42,174 nucleotides of DNA, from positions 1-42,174 of the forward strand of contig PLOR01000116.1 in assembly GCA_003142185.1 (NCBI GenBank), in the 5' to 3' direction. This document shows, piece after piece, positions 7,418 to 15,580 of the stretch. The DNA is from Bryobacterales bacterium. Its GTDB lineage: Bacteria; Acidobacteriota; Terriglobia; Bryobacterales; Bryobacteraceae. Below the pieces are notes generated by a model, which was not told the DNA's origin, did not search any database, and worked only from the letters and a program-made list of their open reading frames with translations. Positions within the stretch are counted from its first letter, which is position 1. Every line of letters starts with the position of its first letter. The translations under genes were made by a program, and so were the position numbers.

Positions 7418-8089
7418 CTACGCGGTGAGGAAGAACTCGCCGGTGGTCTGTTTCCAGTTGGAACCGGGGACTTCAGCCAGCAGGTCCTCGGCGGGACGGC
7501 CGCCATCGGCTGCGGCGGCGCCGGCCAGCATCGGTTGATGGCTGTAGAGGCGGTCCACAGCCAGCCGCATCCACTCATGAACCAAGCCCTTTGGTATGAG
7601 GTTGCGAGTGGTGCTTTCCTCATCTGGAACATTAACTGTCACCAACCAGCCTTTGCCGTACGGATCGCTGCGCACCAGCGCCGGGTTGTTGACGACTTCA
7701 AGATTGATAGCCATGACCTCACCCTCGGTGGGTGAAACCATTTCCGTTTTCTCGCCGTTCCGATAGAAGGAGAGGATCTTCTGGCCCTGACGAACCCACT
7801 GGCCGGGCCTGGGAAGTTCGATCTTCTCGATCCGTCCGGCGAGCGCCGCGGCAAACTCATCCGCACCCATACGCACTACACTCTTGCGCTCTTGCACCAG
7901 CCAAGTGTGACCAGGGTGATAGGAGACCTGTCCCGGCGTGTGAAACCCACTGACGTAGTCCCCTCCGACCAAAGCCGGGGCGGTATCGCGCTCCGGTGCA
8001 GTAGCCATACTAAGTGCCTTCTTGCGATTCAAGAGATAATCCAATACGATGAAGGTCAGGAACGTGACCAGAACCAGAATGACTGTCAT
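7418..8089 (-). CDS. Membrane-anchored GcvH-like protein lacking the lipoyl lysine
   Basis: The product has 223 residues. An N-terminal membrane helix (about 2-20) is followed by NRKK, which by the positive-inside rule places the rest in the cytoplasm. Residues of about 58-160 match glycine-cleavage H-protein: YHPGHTWL, VRMGADEFA, a GQ turn, SPTEGEVMAIN, and NPALVRSDPYGKGWL. Aligned by eye with GcvH, the lysine that carries lipoate falls on a Gly (in RNGEK). Lipoylation at the normal site is therefore unlikely, although a Lys two residues later might substitute. A C-terminal tail of about 60 residues has no recognised domain. No glycine cleavage genes are nearby; the neighbours are the iron-sulfur and NrfD-like genes, so a structural role in an electron-transfer complex is more likely. 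AGAAAGGATGGAAG precedes the ATG. Confidence 0.8.
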   Translation of the reverse strand: MTVILVLVTFLTFIVLDYLLNRKKALSMATAPERDTAPALVGGDYVSGFHTPGQVSYHPGHTWLVQERKSVVRMGADEFAAALAGRIEKIELPRPGQWVRQGQKILSFYRNGEKTEMVSPTEGEVMAINLEVVNNPALVRSDPYGKGWLVTVNVPDEESTTRNLIPKGLVHEWMRLAVDRLYSHQPMLAGAAAADGGRPAEDLLAEVPGSNWKQTTGEFFLTA

Positions 8090-8118
8090 AATCTTCCATC
8101 CTTTCTGATTCTATATAG

Positions 8119-8135
8119 GGCACGGCAAGGGCCAA
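8119..8135 (-). promoter_or_regulatory. Candidate sigma-54 (-24/-12) promoter for the GcvH-like gene
   Basis: On the minus strand this reads TTGGCCCTTGCCGTGCC, with GG and GC exactly 10 bases apart as sigma-54 requires. The -24 box (TTGGC) is close to consensus and the -12 box (GTGC) is fair. The -12 GC lies about 31 bases before the ATG at 8089, giving a short leader with a ribosome site. A sigma-54 activator is encoded in the same block. GG-N10-GC can occur by chance in GC-rich DNA, so this is a candidate only. Confidence 0.42.
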
Positions 8136-8230
8136 AAAGCGGTGTTTTTTACCTCTTTATCTGTTGTGGAATCAAGCGGCTGGACTGGCGTGGTATTTAT
8201 CAACAACGGCATATGTAGAAGTATTAGACG

Positions 8231-9568
8231 ATGGAGATGTCGAAAAACGCAATGAACTGCAATAGAATCAATGGGGTCGGGGCCGCGTCGCAAAACACGA
8301 CACCACGGTCGCAAAATCCTACAAAATCGAAAGAGCTCCTGCGTGTGATCATACGATACAGAAGTTCCCTCCTGACTGCTCTCCTGTTCGCCTTTGCCTC
8401 GGTTTCGCCTGGCTGCGGACACTCCGCCCCCCCTGCGGCAGCTTCCGCCGAGAAAAAAGGGCCCGCGCCCACCATGCCAGTACCAGTACCGGAGAACCGG
8501 GATGCGGACGACACCGCCCGCTTCCTGGCTGGAATGCCGGGTAATCCAGGCAGCCCCTTCGCGGATCTGGAGAAGAACGAGGCTTGGACGGACCACCGCG
8601 CCCGCCTGGATTCGGCCTGGCATAACCTCGATGGCACTCTGATCGCCGGCCTCCACGAGTTTGCCAAGGCTGAGTTGTCGGACGCGGCGCTCCGCGACGC
8701 GATTGTCTATTACCCCTTCAGCGGCCCCGACGCACTCTATGCGACGGCCTGCTTTCCGAACAACGCCACCTATGTTCTGGTGGCGCTCGAACCCTCCGGA
8801 ACCTTGCCCAGCCTGAAGCAGCTCAGCCGGAAGCAGGATCTGGCGGCCTACTTGCGGGCTACGCGGGACACCATGGGCTCCGTGCTCGGCCGCAGCTTCT
8901 TTATCACCCGCGAGATGGACCGCCAGTTTCGCGGACAGGTCACCGACGGACTGCTGCTGCCCATCCTGGAGGTGCTGGTGCGCCGTCACAATACGATTCT
9001 GGGCTTCCGCTATACGCGCCTGGACGATGACGGCAGGTTGATCGAGCGCGATCTCAGCTATAAGCCGCGCACGCCATACGGCGACAAGGGGTTGCAAATT
9101 GCGTATCGCAACGACGAAGACCAGTCGGTGCACCAGATGTACTACCTGACCATCAACCTGGACGACGAACACCTCAAGACCAACCCGCAATTCGTCAAGT
9201 ACTCCGCCGGGTTGAAAGGAGCCGTCACGCTGCTCAAGGCCACCTCATATATGACGCACCGCGATGAGTTCTCCGTCATTCGCGGCCTCATCCTGGCCAA
9301 CAGCCAGGCAGTGTTGCAGGACGATTCCGGCATTCCGTTCCACTTCTTCAGCCCGGACGCCTGGAAAGTGCAGCTTTACGGCGAGTACACGCGCCCGTAT
9401 GGGAGTTTCCGCTATCTGATTCAGTCCGATTTGCAGAAGGCCTACCAGGATCCGGCTGCGCGTCCCCTGCCCTTCCGCATCGGCTACGGATACGGCAAAG
9501 TCAATTCCAACCTGCAACTGGCGCGGCGCACGGCGCAGACCGCCGCACAGAGCCGCCCGACGAACTGA
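8231..9568 (+). CDS. Predicted lipoprotein of unknown family
   Basis: From the ATG at 8231 the product is 445 residues, but the signal sequence starts around residue 39 (RVIIRYRSSLLTALLFAFA) and ends in SVSPGC, a lipobox with Cys62. A GTG start at 8345 with GAAAGAG upstream may therefore be the true start. After the lipid-anchored Cys comes a Pro/Ala-rich linker, then a mature domain of about 350 residues with many aromatic and charged residues (for example YYPFSGPDALYATACFP and YYLTINLDDEH). No known domain was recognised. It is transcribed divergently from the redox block, with about 140 bases between them. It ends in front of an R1 repeat and converges on the gene at 9706. A surface or periplasmic role is inferred. 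Confidence 0.72.
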   Translation: MEMSKNAMNCNRINGVGAASQNTTPRSQNPTKSKELLRVIIRYRSSLLTALLFAFASVSPGCGHSAPPAAASAEKKGPAPTMPVPVPENRDADDTARFLAGMPGNPGSPFADLEKNEAWTDHRARLDSAWHNLDGTLIAGLHEFAKAELSDAALRDAIVYYPFSGPDALYATACFPNNATYVLVALEPSGTLPSLKQLSRKQDLAAYLRATRDTMGSVLGRSFFITREMDRQFRGQVTDGLLLPILEVLVRRHNTILGFRYTRLDDDGRLIERDLSYKPRTPYGDKGLQIAYRNDEDQSVHQMYYLTINLDDEHLKTNPQFVKYSAGLKGAVTLLKATSYMTHRDEFSVIRGLILANSQAVLQDDSGIPFHFFSPDAWKVQLYGEYTRPYGSFRYLIQSDLQKAYQDPAARPLPFRIGYGYGKVNSNLQLARRTAQTAAQSRPTN

Positions 9569-9584
9569 GCCGCCAGTTGTGCCC

Positions 9585-9690
9585 GTGGCGCGGGCAGTCT
9601 TGCCTGCAGGGTCGAGATTCGTCTCGACCTTTCTTGGCCGCGGCGGGAGTGGACGTACCAAGCTGCAGCACGCAGGGCTGCCGGCGCCAA
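9585..9690. repeat. R1 palindromic repeat, copy a
   Basis: The left arm starts GTGGCGCGGGCAGTCTTGCC and the right arm ends CAGGGCTGCCGGCGCCAA, which is its approximate inverse. An inner GTCGAG/CTCGAC stem is followed by TTTCTTGG. Related copies are at 29281-29393 and 39611-39751. It fills the junction between convergent genes and could act as a bidirectional terminator. Confidence 0.65.
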
Positions 9691-9705
9691 GCCAGAAGCG
9701 CGGCG

Positions 9706-11289
9706 CTACTTCACCACCGCCTGGACCGGCACGCGCTCTTCGAGTACCTTGCCGGGCTCAATGCGGATCTGTTTGGCTTGGGACAAATACGGCTTGACCG
9801 TCTCCGGATCGGCGTAGGCGATGGTGGGATCGTCGACGGCGAACAGCAGGTAGTCGCCGGCGGGCAGCGCAGGCCAGTCAAAGCTGCCATCGGAGTCGGT
9901 CTGGTAGCCCTGATTGGAGTAGGCGCTGACTGGATCGCGCGGAACAATCACCACGAGCATATTGCCAAGAGGCTGATCATCGCGCGTGGCAAATCCCCTG
10001 AACCGCACGCTCTTGTTGCTGGCCACAATGCTGAGCCGCAATTCTGCGCCGTCTTCAATGTTCACGACGCCTCGCGGCAGCGCGACATCACCCGCACGGA
10101 TAGTCTCCGCATAATAGCCGGCTCCGGAAACGGAGACTAGGTACTTGCCAGGCTCGATGTGCGGAACTGAAAAGCTGCCATCCGCCCCGATGGGCATCGT
10201 TTCCGACCAGTTGTCCAGGTCCCGGAACAGACCTACCAGCAGTCCATTCGGCCAAGCACCGGCATTCTTAAGGGTCACTCTGCCGCTCAACGCGGCTGCA
10301 GGATGCAAACTGAGAGACACCTCAATATCGCCGACACCAACGTCGACCCATCTTTGAGCGGCGCGGGGACCTGCGGCTTCCGTATCAGACAGGCGCAGCA
10401 AGTAGTGCCCCGGCAGAACGCCGTTGACCGTGAATGGACAGATAATGAACGCGGTCTGCGACAGAACTGCCTCACCGCCGATGCTTTGGCCAATCACGCT
10501 CAGCGTCATTGCACCGTTCGGTGCAGCCGGGAGAGCCTCTACGACCGAGGTATTATTGTCGCAGTTCACCGTGACGTTCGCCGCAGCCACTGCGCTGAAT
10601 GCAAAATCCGCGTGCGCTTCCTCGCCAGGATGCACTGTCAAGGGCGCCGCGTGCGTGACATCCGCGGTGCCGGGATAATAGACAGGTCGGTACGCGACTG
10701 GGGCCTGGGGCTTGCCGGGGCCCACAGCCCACGCTTCCGCATACCAGGGTCGCCCTGTTGCGATCAGGTAATAGCTCGCAGCTGGGATTTCCCATATTCG
10801 ATATTCCCCCCGGTCGTTGGTCGAAGCCTCGTTCCGCGGGCCGATCCGGGTACGACCGTCCGCCACTCCGTAATGGAGCAACTTCACGCGTGCGTTTTCA
10901 ACCGGTTCCCCCTGGTCATCCAGCACCCGGCCGGTGATCACAGCGGGTCGAAACCAGCGGAAGACCAGATGCGCAGTATCCTCATCCGGCCCGGTAACCA
11001 CTCCTATTCCCGCATCGGAGAACGGGCTCATCTCGCCGAACACCTGGCTGTGGCCGGCCACAACGGCGCTGAGTCGGAATATTCCGCGTGGCGCGTCGAA
11101 GCTGAAGCGGCCATCCGGCCCGGTGATTACGCCCATGTCACCACGCGATTCTCCGCCAGGCGACAATGCGACAGAAGCATTCGCGACGGGAGAGCCAGTT
11201 TCGGAATCGATGATCACGCCTGCGACCCGGTAGACGTCCGCAGCGGATAACGCCGTGGCCACCGCCAGCAGTAGGAACATGCGTCTCAC
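9706..11289 (-). CDS. Secreted carboxypeptidase-regulatory-like domain protein (downstream paralog)
   Basis: The product has 527 residues. An N-terminal signal peptide (MFLLLAVATALSAA) precedes a carboxypeptidase-regulatory-like beta domain: VAGVIIDSETGSPVANASVAL, read as VAGVIID then SETGSPVANASVAL. Two more domains of the same kind follow (ITGRVLDDQGEPVENARVKL and later LSGRVTLKNAGAWP). The C-terminal part resembles SpaA/Cna-B-type beta modules (SFDWPALPAGDYLLFAVDD). Such proteins are abundant in Solibacter-like genomes and are thought to act at the cell surface; no catalytic residues are seen. The GTG start overlaps the TGA stop of the upstream paralog (GTGA), so the two are translated together. 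An ATG three codons in is an alternative start. Confidence 0.88.
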   Translation of the reverse strand: MRRMFLLLAVATALSAADVYRVAGVIIDSETGSPVANASVALSPGGESRGDMGVITGPDGRFSFDAPRGIFRLSAVVAGHSQVFGEMSPFSDAGIGVVTGPDEDTAHLVFRWFRPAVITGRVLDDQGEPVENARVKLLHYGVADGRTRIGPRNEASTNDRGEYRIWEIPAASYYLIATGRPWYAEAWAVGPGKPQAPVAYRPVYYPGTADVTHAAPLTVHPGEEAHADFAFSAVAAANVTVNCDNNTSVVEALPAAPNGAMTLSVIGQSIGGEAVLSQTAFIICPFTVNGVLPGHYLLRLSDTEAAGPRAAQRWVDVGVGDIEVSLSLHPAAALSGRVTLKNAGAWPNGLLVGLFRDLDNWSETMPIGADGSFSVPHIEPGKYLVSVSGAGYYAETIRAGDVALPRGVVNIEDGAELRLSIVASNKSVRFRGFATRDDQPLGNMLVVIVPRDPVSAYSNQGYQTDSDGSFDWPALPAGDYLLFAVDDPTIAYADPETVKPYLSQAKQIRIEPGKVLEERVPVQAVVK

Positions 11290-12863
11290 TGGGCCAGCCT
11301 CGTGATCGTGACGGCCGCCGTCGCGCCATCTTCAACGTGCACGCTTTCGCCCCCCGTGAGGCCGCGCAGGAACTCCGGGCTGCGGTATTCTAGCTGATCG
11401 GTGGAGAACCCATAGAGGGTGTAGTCACCGGGAGCCAGCGATTCGAAGGAGAACTGGCCGTCGTCGGAAGCCTGCGTGGACTCCGGCGCTCGCGCCGAGA
11501 AACGCGGGACAGCCAGCACGAACATAGTCTTGCCCGTGGGTACTTGACCCAGCTTGATCGCGCCGCTGATTATTCCGCCGCCGTGACGGGCAACAATCTC
11601 GATTGGTGCCTGCGCCAAGCCCGGCGCGACGGTGAACCCTGGATTCGCGAGCAGGTCGGTTGTTCCGAGAGTGGCGGAAATCACGTACGCATTGCCGCAC
11701 GAAACGTCGAACCGGTATCGCCCTGGCGGGGCCTGAATCGCACCGTCACCTGGACCCGGAATGATCGGGTACCCGCCTGAGCTCGGGCGCAGCGCGGGAT
11801 AGCAGAATCCAAGGTTCTGGGGTTCGAGCTGCTGCTGTCCTTCCGGGATCGCTTTCACTGCTGGTTGATCGAGGATGCGGACAATCACTGGGATTTCCGC
11901 CGGACCCGCTAGCGCCATCCGGAGGCCGTTCACATCGCCCCCGTGCACAACGATAGGAAGCTCCGCAAAGACCTCGTGGTTTTGCATGGCGAGCAACGCG
12001 TAGCTGCCGTTCACCACTTCCAACATTTCAAATGCACCACTGGCGCGGCTGAAGTTGACTCGCCCGGTTCCGTATTGTTCGTCGCCGGAGAACAATGCGA
12101 ATGTGACCTCTCCGGTCCCAAGATTCGTAAGCGTGCCGCGAACCTTATAGGCCGGCTGCAGCAGGACGCCGATGTTGGCGCGCGCTTCGGTGCCGGGCTC
12201 GATGACGACGGGTGTTGCCGAATCCGTGGTCGGACCCCCGAAGTACGCGGGCACGAAGCTCAGGAAGCCCCCATTAGAGGGGCCGGCTTCGTCCAGGTAC
12301 GTGAAAGTAGCTCCTGAACCTACAGCTTCAATCACGTAACGGCCCGGAGGGACGTCCCAGACGCGATAGATGCCACGATCGTCGGTCGAAACAAAGCGTT
12401 CGAGCTGAGTTCGACGCCGGCCATCGGCGATGTCGGCATGCATTACGAGTAGGCTGACTCCGGATACCGGCTCGTCACGCTGATCGTCGATTCTACCTTC
12501 GATCGCACCGAACGGCGACAACTCGACGCGCACGTCCTCCCTGCTGGACTTCTTCAGATCGATGGGGGCGCCCGCCTGCGCGGCGTCGAAGTGAGGCTTG
12601 GAGGCCCAGAGGCTGTACGTCCCGGCGGCCAGGCCGGTGAAACGGAATGCGCCGGAAACATCGGTGAGGGCACTGGCGCTAACGGGTTGCATCGCCGCGC
12701 CATTGGTGGATTCTTCGGGCGTTGCCTGCCGCGTAGCCGTCACCAGCGCGCGCTTCACCGGCTCACCGGTTCTCGAGTTGACAACCGAGCCGGCAAGCAC
12801 ATATTCGCCCTGCTGCGCCGAACACCAGCCTGTCAGCAGCAGGAGGAGCCACACGCCCCGCAT
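11286..12863 (-). CDS. Secreted carboxypeptidase-regulatory-like domain protein (upstream paralog)
   Basis: The product has 525 residues from the ATG at 12863, chosen because a clean signal peptide begins there (MRGVWLLLLLTGWCSAQ); a TTG six codons upstream is possible. The first mature domain (LAGSVVNSRTGEPVKRALVTA) is a carboxypeptidase-regulatory-like module, followed by IEGRIDDQRDEPVSGVSLLV and further beta modules ending with SFESLAPGDYTLYGF. Layout and length match the gene at 9706-11289, so the two come from tandem duplication followed by strong divergence. A shared motif is DDRGIYRVWDVPPGRYVIEA here against NDRGEYRIWEIPAASYYLIA in the partner. A structural or ligand-binding surface function is inferred. 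Confidence 0.88.
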   Translation of the reverse strand: MRGVWLLLLLTGWCSAQQGEYVLAGSVVNSRTGEPVKRALVTATRQATPEESTNGAAMQPVSASALTDVSGAFRFTGLAAGTYSLWASKPHFDAAQAGAPIDLKKSSREDVRVELSPFGAIEGRIDDQRDEPVSGVSLLVMHADIADGRRRTQLERFVSTDDRGIYRVWDVPPGRYVIEAVGSGATFTYLDEAGPSNGGFLSFVPAYFGGPTTDSATPVVIEPGTEARANIGVLLQPAYKVRGTLTNLGTGEVTFALFSGDEQYGTGRVNFSRASGAFEMLEVVNGSYALLAMQNHEVFAELPIVVHGGDVNGLRMALAGPAEIPVIVRILDQPAVKAIPEGQQQLEPQNLGFCYPALRPSSGGYPIIPGPGDGAIQAPPGRYRFDVSCGNAYVISATLGTTDLLANPGFTVAPGLAQAPIEIVARHGGGIISGAIKLGQVPTGKTMFVLAVPRFSARAPESTQASDDGQFSFESLAPGDYTLYGFSTDQLEYRSPEFLRGLTGGESVHVEDGATAAVTITRLAQ

Positions 12864-12904
12864 CTGGTCGGAGGATACCAAGGTTCACCCGCTCCGGACA
12901 AGGG

Positions 12905-13341
12905 CTATAGTGAAGAAAAACCGCCGTCACCCGCGACCGTGGTGATCACTCCATTCGAAACCTCGCGGATGCGGCCACTACCGGCGTCGGCGATGTACAG
13001 GTTGCCGGAGGAGTCCACCGCGACGCCCGCCGGGTAGGCTAACTGGGCACTGCTGGCCGGACCGTTGTCGCCGCTGAAGCCGTAGGTTCCGTTCCCCGCG
13101 ACCAGGGTCAGCACTCCCGATGCGGCGCCCAGTCGCAGCACGATGTTGTAGTCCGGCGCCACGATGAAGACATTGCCGCTGGCGTCTACCGCGGTTCCGC
13201 GGAGGTGCGGCCGATACCGGCGGACGTGCCCGGAACGTTCACCGGCAGCCCGCCACCGGCGACCGTATTAATGGTGTAGGTCTGGCTGAATGCGGAACAC
13301 GCGACGGCCAGCATGAGCATCCATCGGCGCAGCGCCTGCAC
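12905..13341 (-). pseudogene. Truncated, frameshifted NHL-repeat secreted protein
   Basis: A GTG start at 13341 is preceded by GGGAGGAATTGAC, an excellent ribosome site, and by a hydrophobic signal (RRWMLMLAVACSAFSQ). The opening YTINTVAGGGLPVNVPGTSAGIG is typical of Solibacter NHL/SMP-30-type beta-propeller proteins. The frame then stops at a TAG near 13186. The continuation TAVDASGNVFIVAPDYNIVLRL lies in a different frame, so there is an indel around 13190-13205. The second part carries one clear NHL repeat (GVAVDSSGNLYIADAGSGRIREV) and begins another (ITTVAGDGGF) before a premature stop at 12905. Intact relatives have many repeats; this holds about two. It is a decayed gene unless the indel is an assembly error. 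Confidence 0.7.
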
Positions 13342-13392
13342 GTCAATTCCTCCCGAAATCACGGCAGGTGTCTGCGCAGTTGTCAACCCACT

Positions 13393-15327
13393 TCATTGGA
13401 ACTGGAACCAGTTCAGATTGCCCGTGCCGCTGGAAGGGCCGTTCTGGAAGACGACGAAGAGATTCTGCACTCCGGCGGCGCCGGAAACGGTGGCGGTGAC
13501 GGTCTGCCACGTTTGCCAGCCGCCGGTGTTGGGAATCGTGGCCTGCGCGAGCAGCGGTCCGGTGGGGCCACCGGAATGGAACTCGAGCGTGCCGGTGCTG
13601 CCGCTGCCATTCGCCACCCGCACCGAGACCGAATGCACGCCCGATCCGAAATCGATATTCCGGTATTCTGCCCAATAGCCAGGGGCGGAATATCCCAGGT
13701 CGAATCCGTTATCTGTGTCGGTACAAGGTTCGGTTTGTAGTTCGCCGGCTGAGTTATAACCGCCGAGTTGGTTGTAACTGGAAGCCTGGATTTGGGCGGT
13801 TGCGGGTATCGCGGGAGTCCAACACTCCGGACGGCAGGAATATTCAAGGTTGGCATCCCATTGAAACGTGGCGCCGGCGTAGGAGGGCAGCGAATACTGG
13901 AACGATGTTCCGTTCGACACAACCTGGAACTTCTGGGTTGCCGCTGAATCGTTGTAGACCACCAGCACGCGCGGCCGGTCGCGAGCCTCGGAGCGATCGG
14001 CGCCGGCAATGCCACTGTGGCGAAGCGGATTGATAAACGCCGCGCTGATGAGTCCAGGCGCGTTGTTCGACCACACGCGCACCGCCCCGGGGAGCACGAA
14101 CTTACTGAAATGCCCCAGGGTGTAATAGTCGATGTTATTAGTGACCGCGCCGGTGCTGGAGTTGACCGTAATCAGGCCGCTGCAATCGTTGCAGCCGCCT
14201 GGGATGAACGGTCCCCGGTTCTGGTCGAGCGCCAGGCTCCATTTGACGTAGGACCGGCTCCAGTTCCGCATCGAATGGATGATCATCTCGAAGTCGGTGC
14301 GCACTTCGTCGGCGATCCACGTTCCGCCCGAGGCTTCGGTGACGTACTGGTTGAACTGCGGGAAGAGGTTGTGCAGGGTGGTCATGGCGCCGGGAGGGCC
14401 GCCGTACCAATGCCAGGCGACGCCGGCAATTTGAGAAGAGGCGGCGAGTGTCGCATCCCCGAAAACCGTTTCCGGGTATGACGGCGTGTCCCAGTTGTGG
14501 TCGTAGACGAGAATCTTGGTATTGATGTTTGCGGTGGCCAGCGCGGGGAGAACGTAGGCCTTCAAAATGTCGAGCTGGTCGGTGGCGGGCATGGATGAGC
14601 CCGGATAGCCGGTTGGAACGTTGAGGGGTTCGTTCTGGATGGTGAGATAGTCGACTGGGACGCCGGCGGCCTGGTAGGCCTGCACGTACTTGACCAGGTA
14701 GTTAGCGAAGGCGGTGTACTGAGCCGGGAGCAACTGGGATGCGGTGGCCGACGTGCCGCCGTACATGGAATCATTCCCTTTCATCCAGGCAGGCGGGCTC
14801 CAGGGAGTGCCGAGCATTTTGATTTGCGGGTTGATGGTCTTGGCCTGGAGAAGCAAGGGGAGAATGTCGGCCGTGTCGTGAGTGACGGAAAAGTTCGGCA
14901 GACTCGCGTTCGTGCTATCCGCGGAGGTGTCGTCGTAGGAATAGACGGGAGGCCGCGCGATGTCGGAGGAGCCCATGGGATTACGAAGGAAGCTGACACC
15001 GATGCCCTGCGAGTGGCTGAAGAGCGACTGCATGACGCCGCCGAGCGCGGCGGGGGGGACCTTCTCGTTCAGCAGGTAAGCCGCCGAATCGGTCATGGAA
15101 GCGCCGAACCCCTCGATGGTTTGTTCGGCTTGGGATTCGGAAATGAATATGGATGGAAGCTGGCTGGAAGCGCCGGGTGTGAACGAAACCGTCGGCCGCG
15201 GCGCCATCAGCGTTTGCTGATCGTCGGTGGTCAGCCAGACGCTGACGACTTGGGCGCTTGCCAGCGCACCGCTCGCGGCCCAGAGGCACAGCGCCGCGAA
15301 AGTTGAAGACACTCTTCCAGACAGCAT
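13393..15327 (-). CDS. GH30-family glycosidase with C-terminal CBM6-like module
   Basis: The product has 644 residues from the ATG at 15327; a TTG four codons upstream is the alternative start. A signal peptide (FAALCLWAASGALASAQ) indicates secretion. The catalytic part shows the GH30 pattern: IEGFGASMTDSAAYLL, GTPWSPPAWMK, the acid/base Glu233 in TIQNEP, a VAWHWYGG strand and the nucleophile Glu331 in VTEASGG. The closest GH30 subfamilies act on beta-1,6-glucans, glucosylceramide-like bonds or xylans; specificity cannot be read here. Residues of about 505-644 form a beta-sandwich of CBM6 type (DNGFDLGYSAPGYWAEY, ending NLNWFQFQ) that would bind glycan. It lies downstream of repeat R3 and is followed by the NHL remnant. 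Confidence 0.92.
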   Translation of the reverse strand: MLSGRVSSTFAALCLWAASGALASAQVVSVWLTTDDQQTLMAPRPTVSFTPGASSQLPSIFISESQAEQTIEGFGASMTDSAAYLLNEKVPPAALGGVMQSLFSHSQGIGVSFLRNPMGSSDIARPPVYSYDDTSADSTNASLPNFSVTHDTADILPLLLQAKTINPQIKMLGTPWSPPAWMKGNDSMYGGTSATASQLLPAQYTAFANYLVKYVQAYQAAGVPVDYLTIQNEPLNVPTGYPGSSMPATDQLDILKAYVLPALATANINTKILVYDHNWDTPSYPETVFGDATLAASSQIAGVAWHWYGGPPGAMTTLHNLFPQFNQYVTEASGGTWIADEVRTDFEMIIHSMRNWSRSYVKWSLALDQNRGPFIPGGCNDCSGLITVNSSTGAVTNNIDYYTLGHFSKFVLPGAVRVWSNNAPGLISAAFINPLRHSGIAGADRSEARDRPRVLVVYNDSAATQKFQVVSNGTSFQYSLPSYAGATFQWDANLEYSCRPECWTPAIPATAQIQASSYNQLGGYNSAGELQTEPCTDTDNGFDLGYSAPGYWAEYRNIDFGSGVHSVSVRVANGSGSTGTLEFHSGGPTGPLLAQATIPNTGGWQTWQTVTATVSGAAGVQNLFVVFQNGPSSGTGNLNWFQFQ

Positions 15328-15359
15328 GGCCAGTCTCAACTTTCATCGTAGCGCATGGA

Positions 15360-15450
15360 GGTAGGACGGACGATCGGGTTTTGTCGTCTGTCAAGGTGTC
15401 GCGCTCTGGCGCCGCGCGACAGACCACAAAAAGCGATGGTCCGTCCTACC
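15360..15450. repeat. R3 palindromic repeat, copy a (91 bp)
   Basis: The element starts GGTAGGACGGACGATCG and ends CGATGGTCCGTCCTACC. The arms of about 33 bases pair with only a few mismatches around a 25-base GC-rich centre. A second copy of exactly the same length is at 42084-42174. By eye about 77 of 91 positions agree, and position 9 and position 83 change together so that the pair is kept. Confidence 0.8.
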
Positions 15451-15485
15451 TGCTCCCGGAGGCGCCCACTCCGGGCAGAGGACGT

Positions 15486-15575
15486 GTTGACAGGCGAAAT
15501 CCGCTTCGGACCCGAAAACCGGGGCGCCTGTCCCACTTTGCCGTGCGGGTGGGGCAGGCGCTTTCGCCTGCCAAC
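15486..15575. repeat. Nested hairpin region after the dehydrogenase gene
   Basis: GTTGACAGGCGAAA at the left pairs with TTTCGCCTGCCAAC at the right. Inside, CGCCTGTCCCAC and GTGGGGCAGGCG are also near-inverse. The compact GGCAGGCG/CGCCTGCC hairpin (15553-15572) sits 9 bases after the dehydrogenase stop. It may end transcription or be another decayed palindromic repeat. Confidence 0.5.
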
Positions 15576-15580
15576 AGGTG

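Noticed and set aside
8111-9190. A 359-codon minus-strand frame opposite the lipoprotein gene
   Set aside because: It covers the divergent promoter region, shows no known motif and has shadow-like composition. The plus-strand gene has a signal peptide and lipobox.
9585-9690. CRISPR array
   Set aside because: The repeats are palindromic single elements spread over the window, with no regularly spaced units or cas genes.
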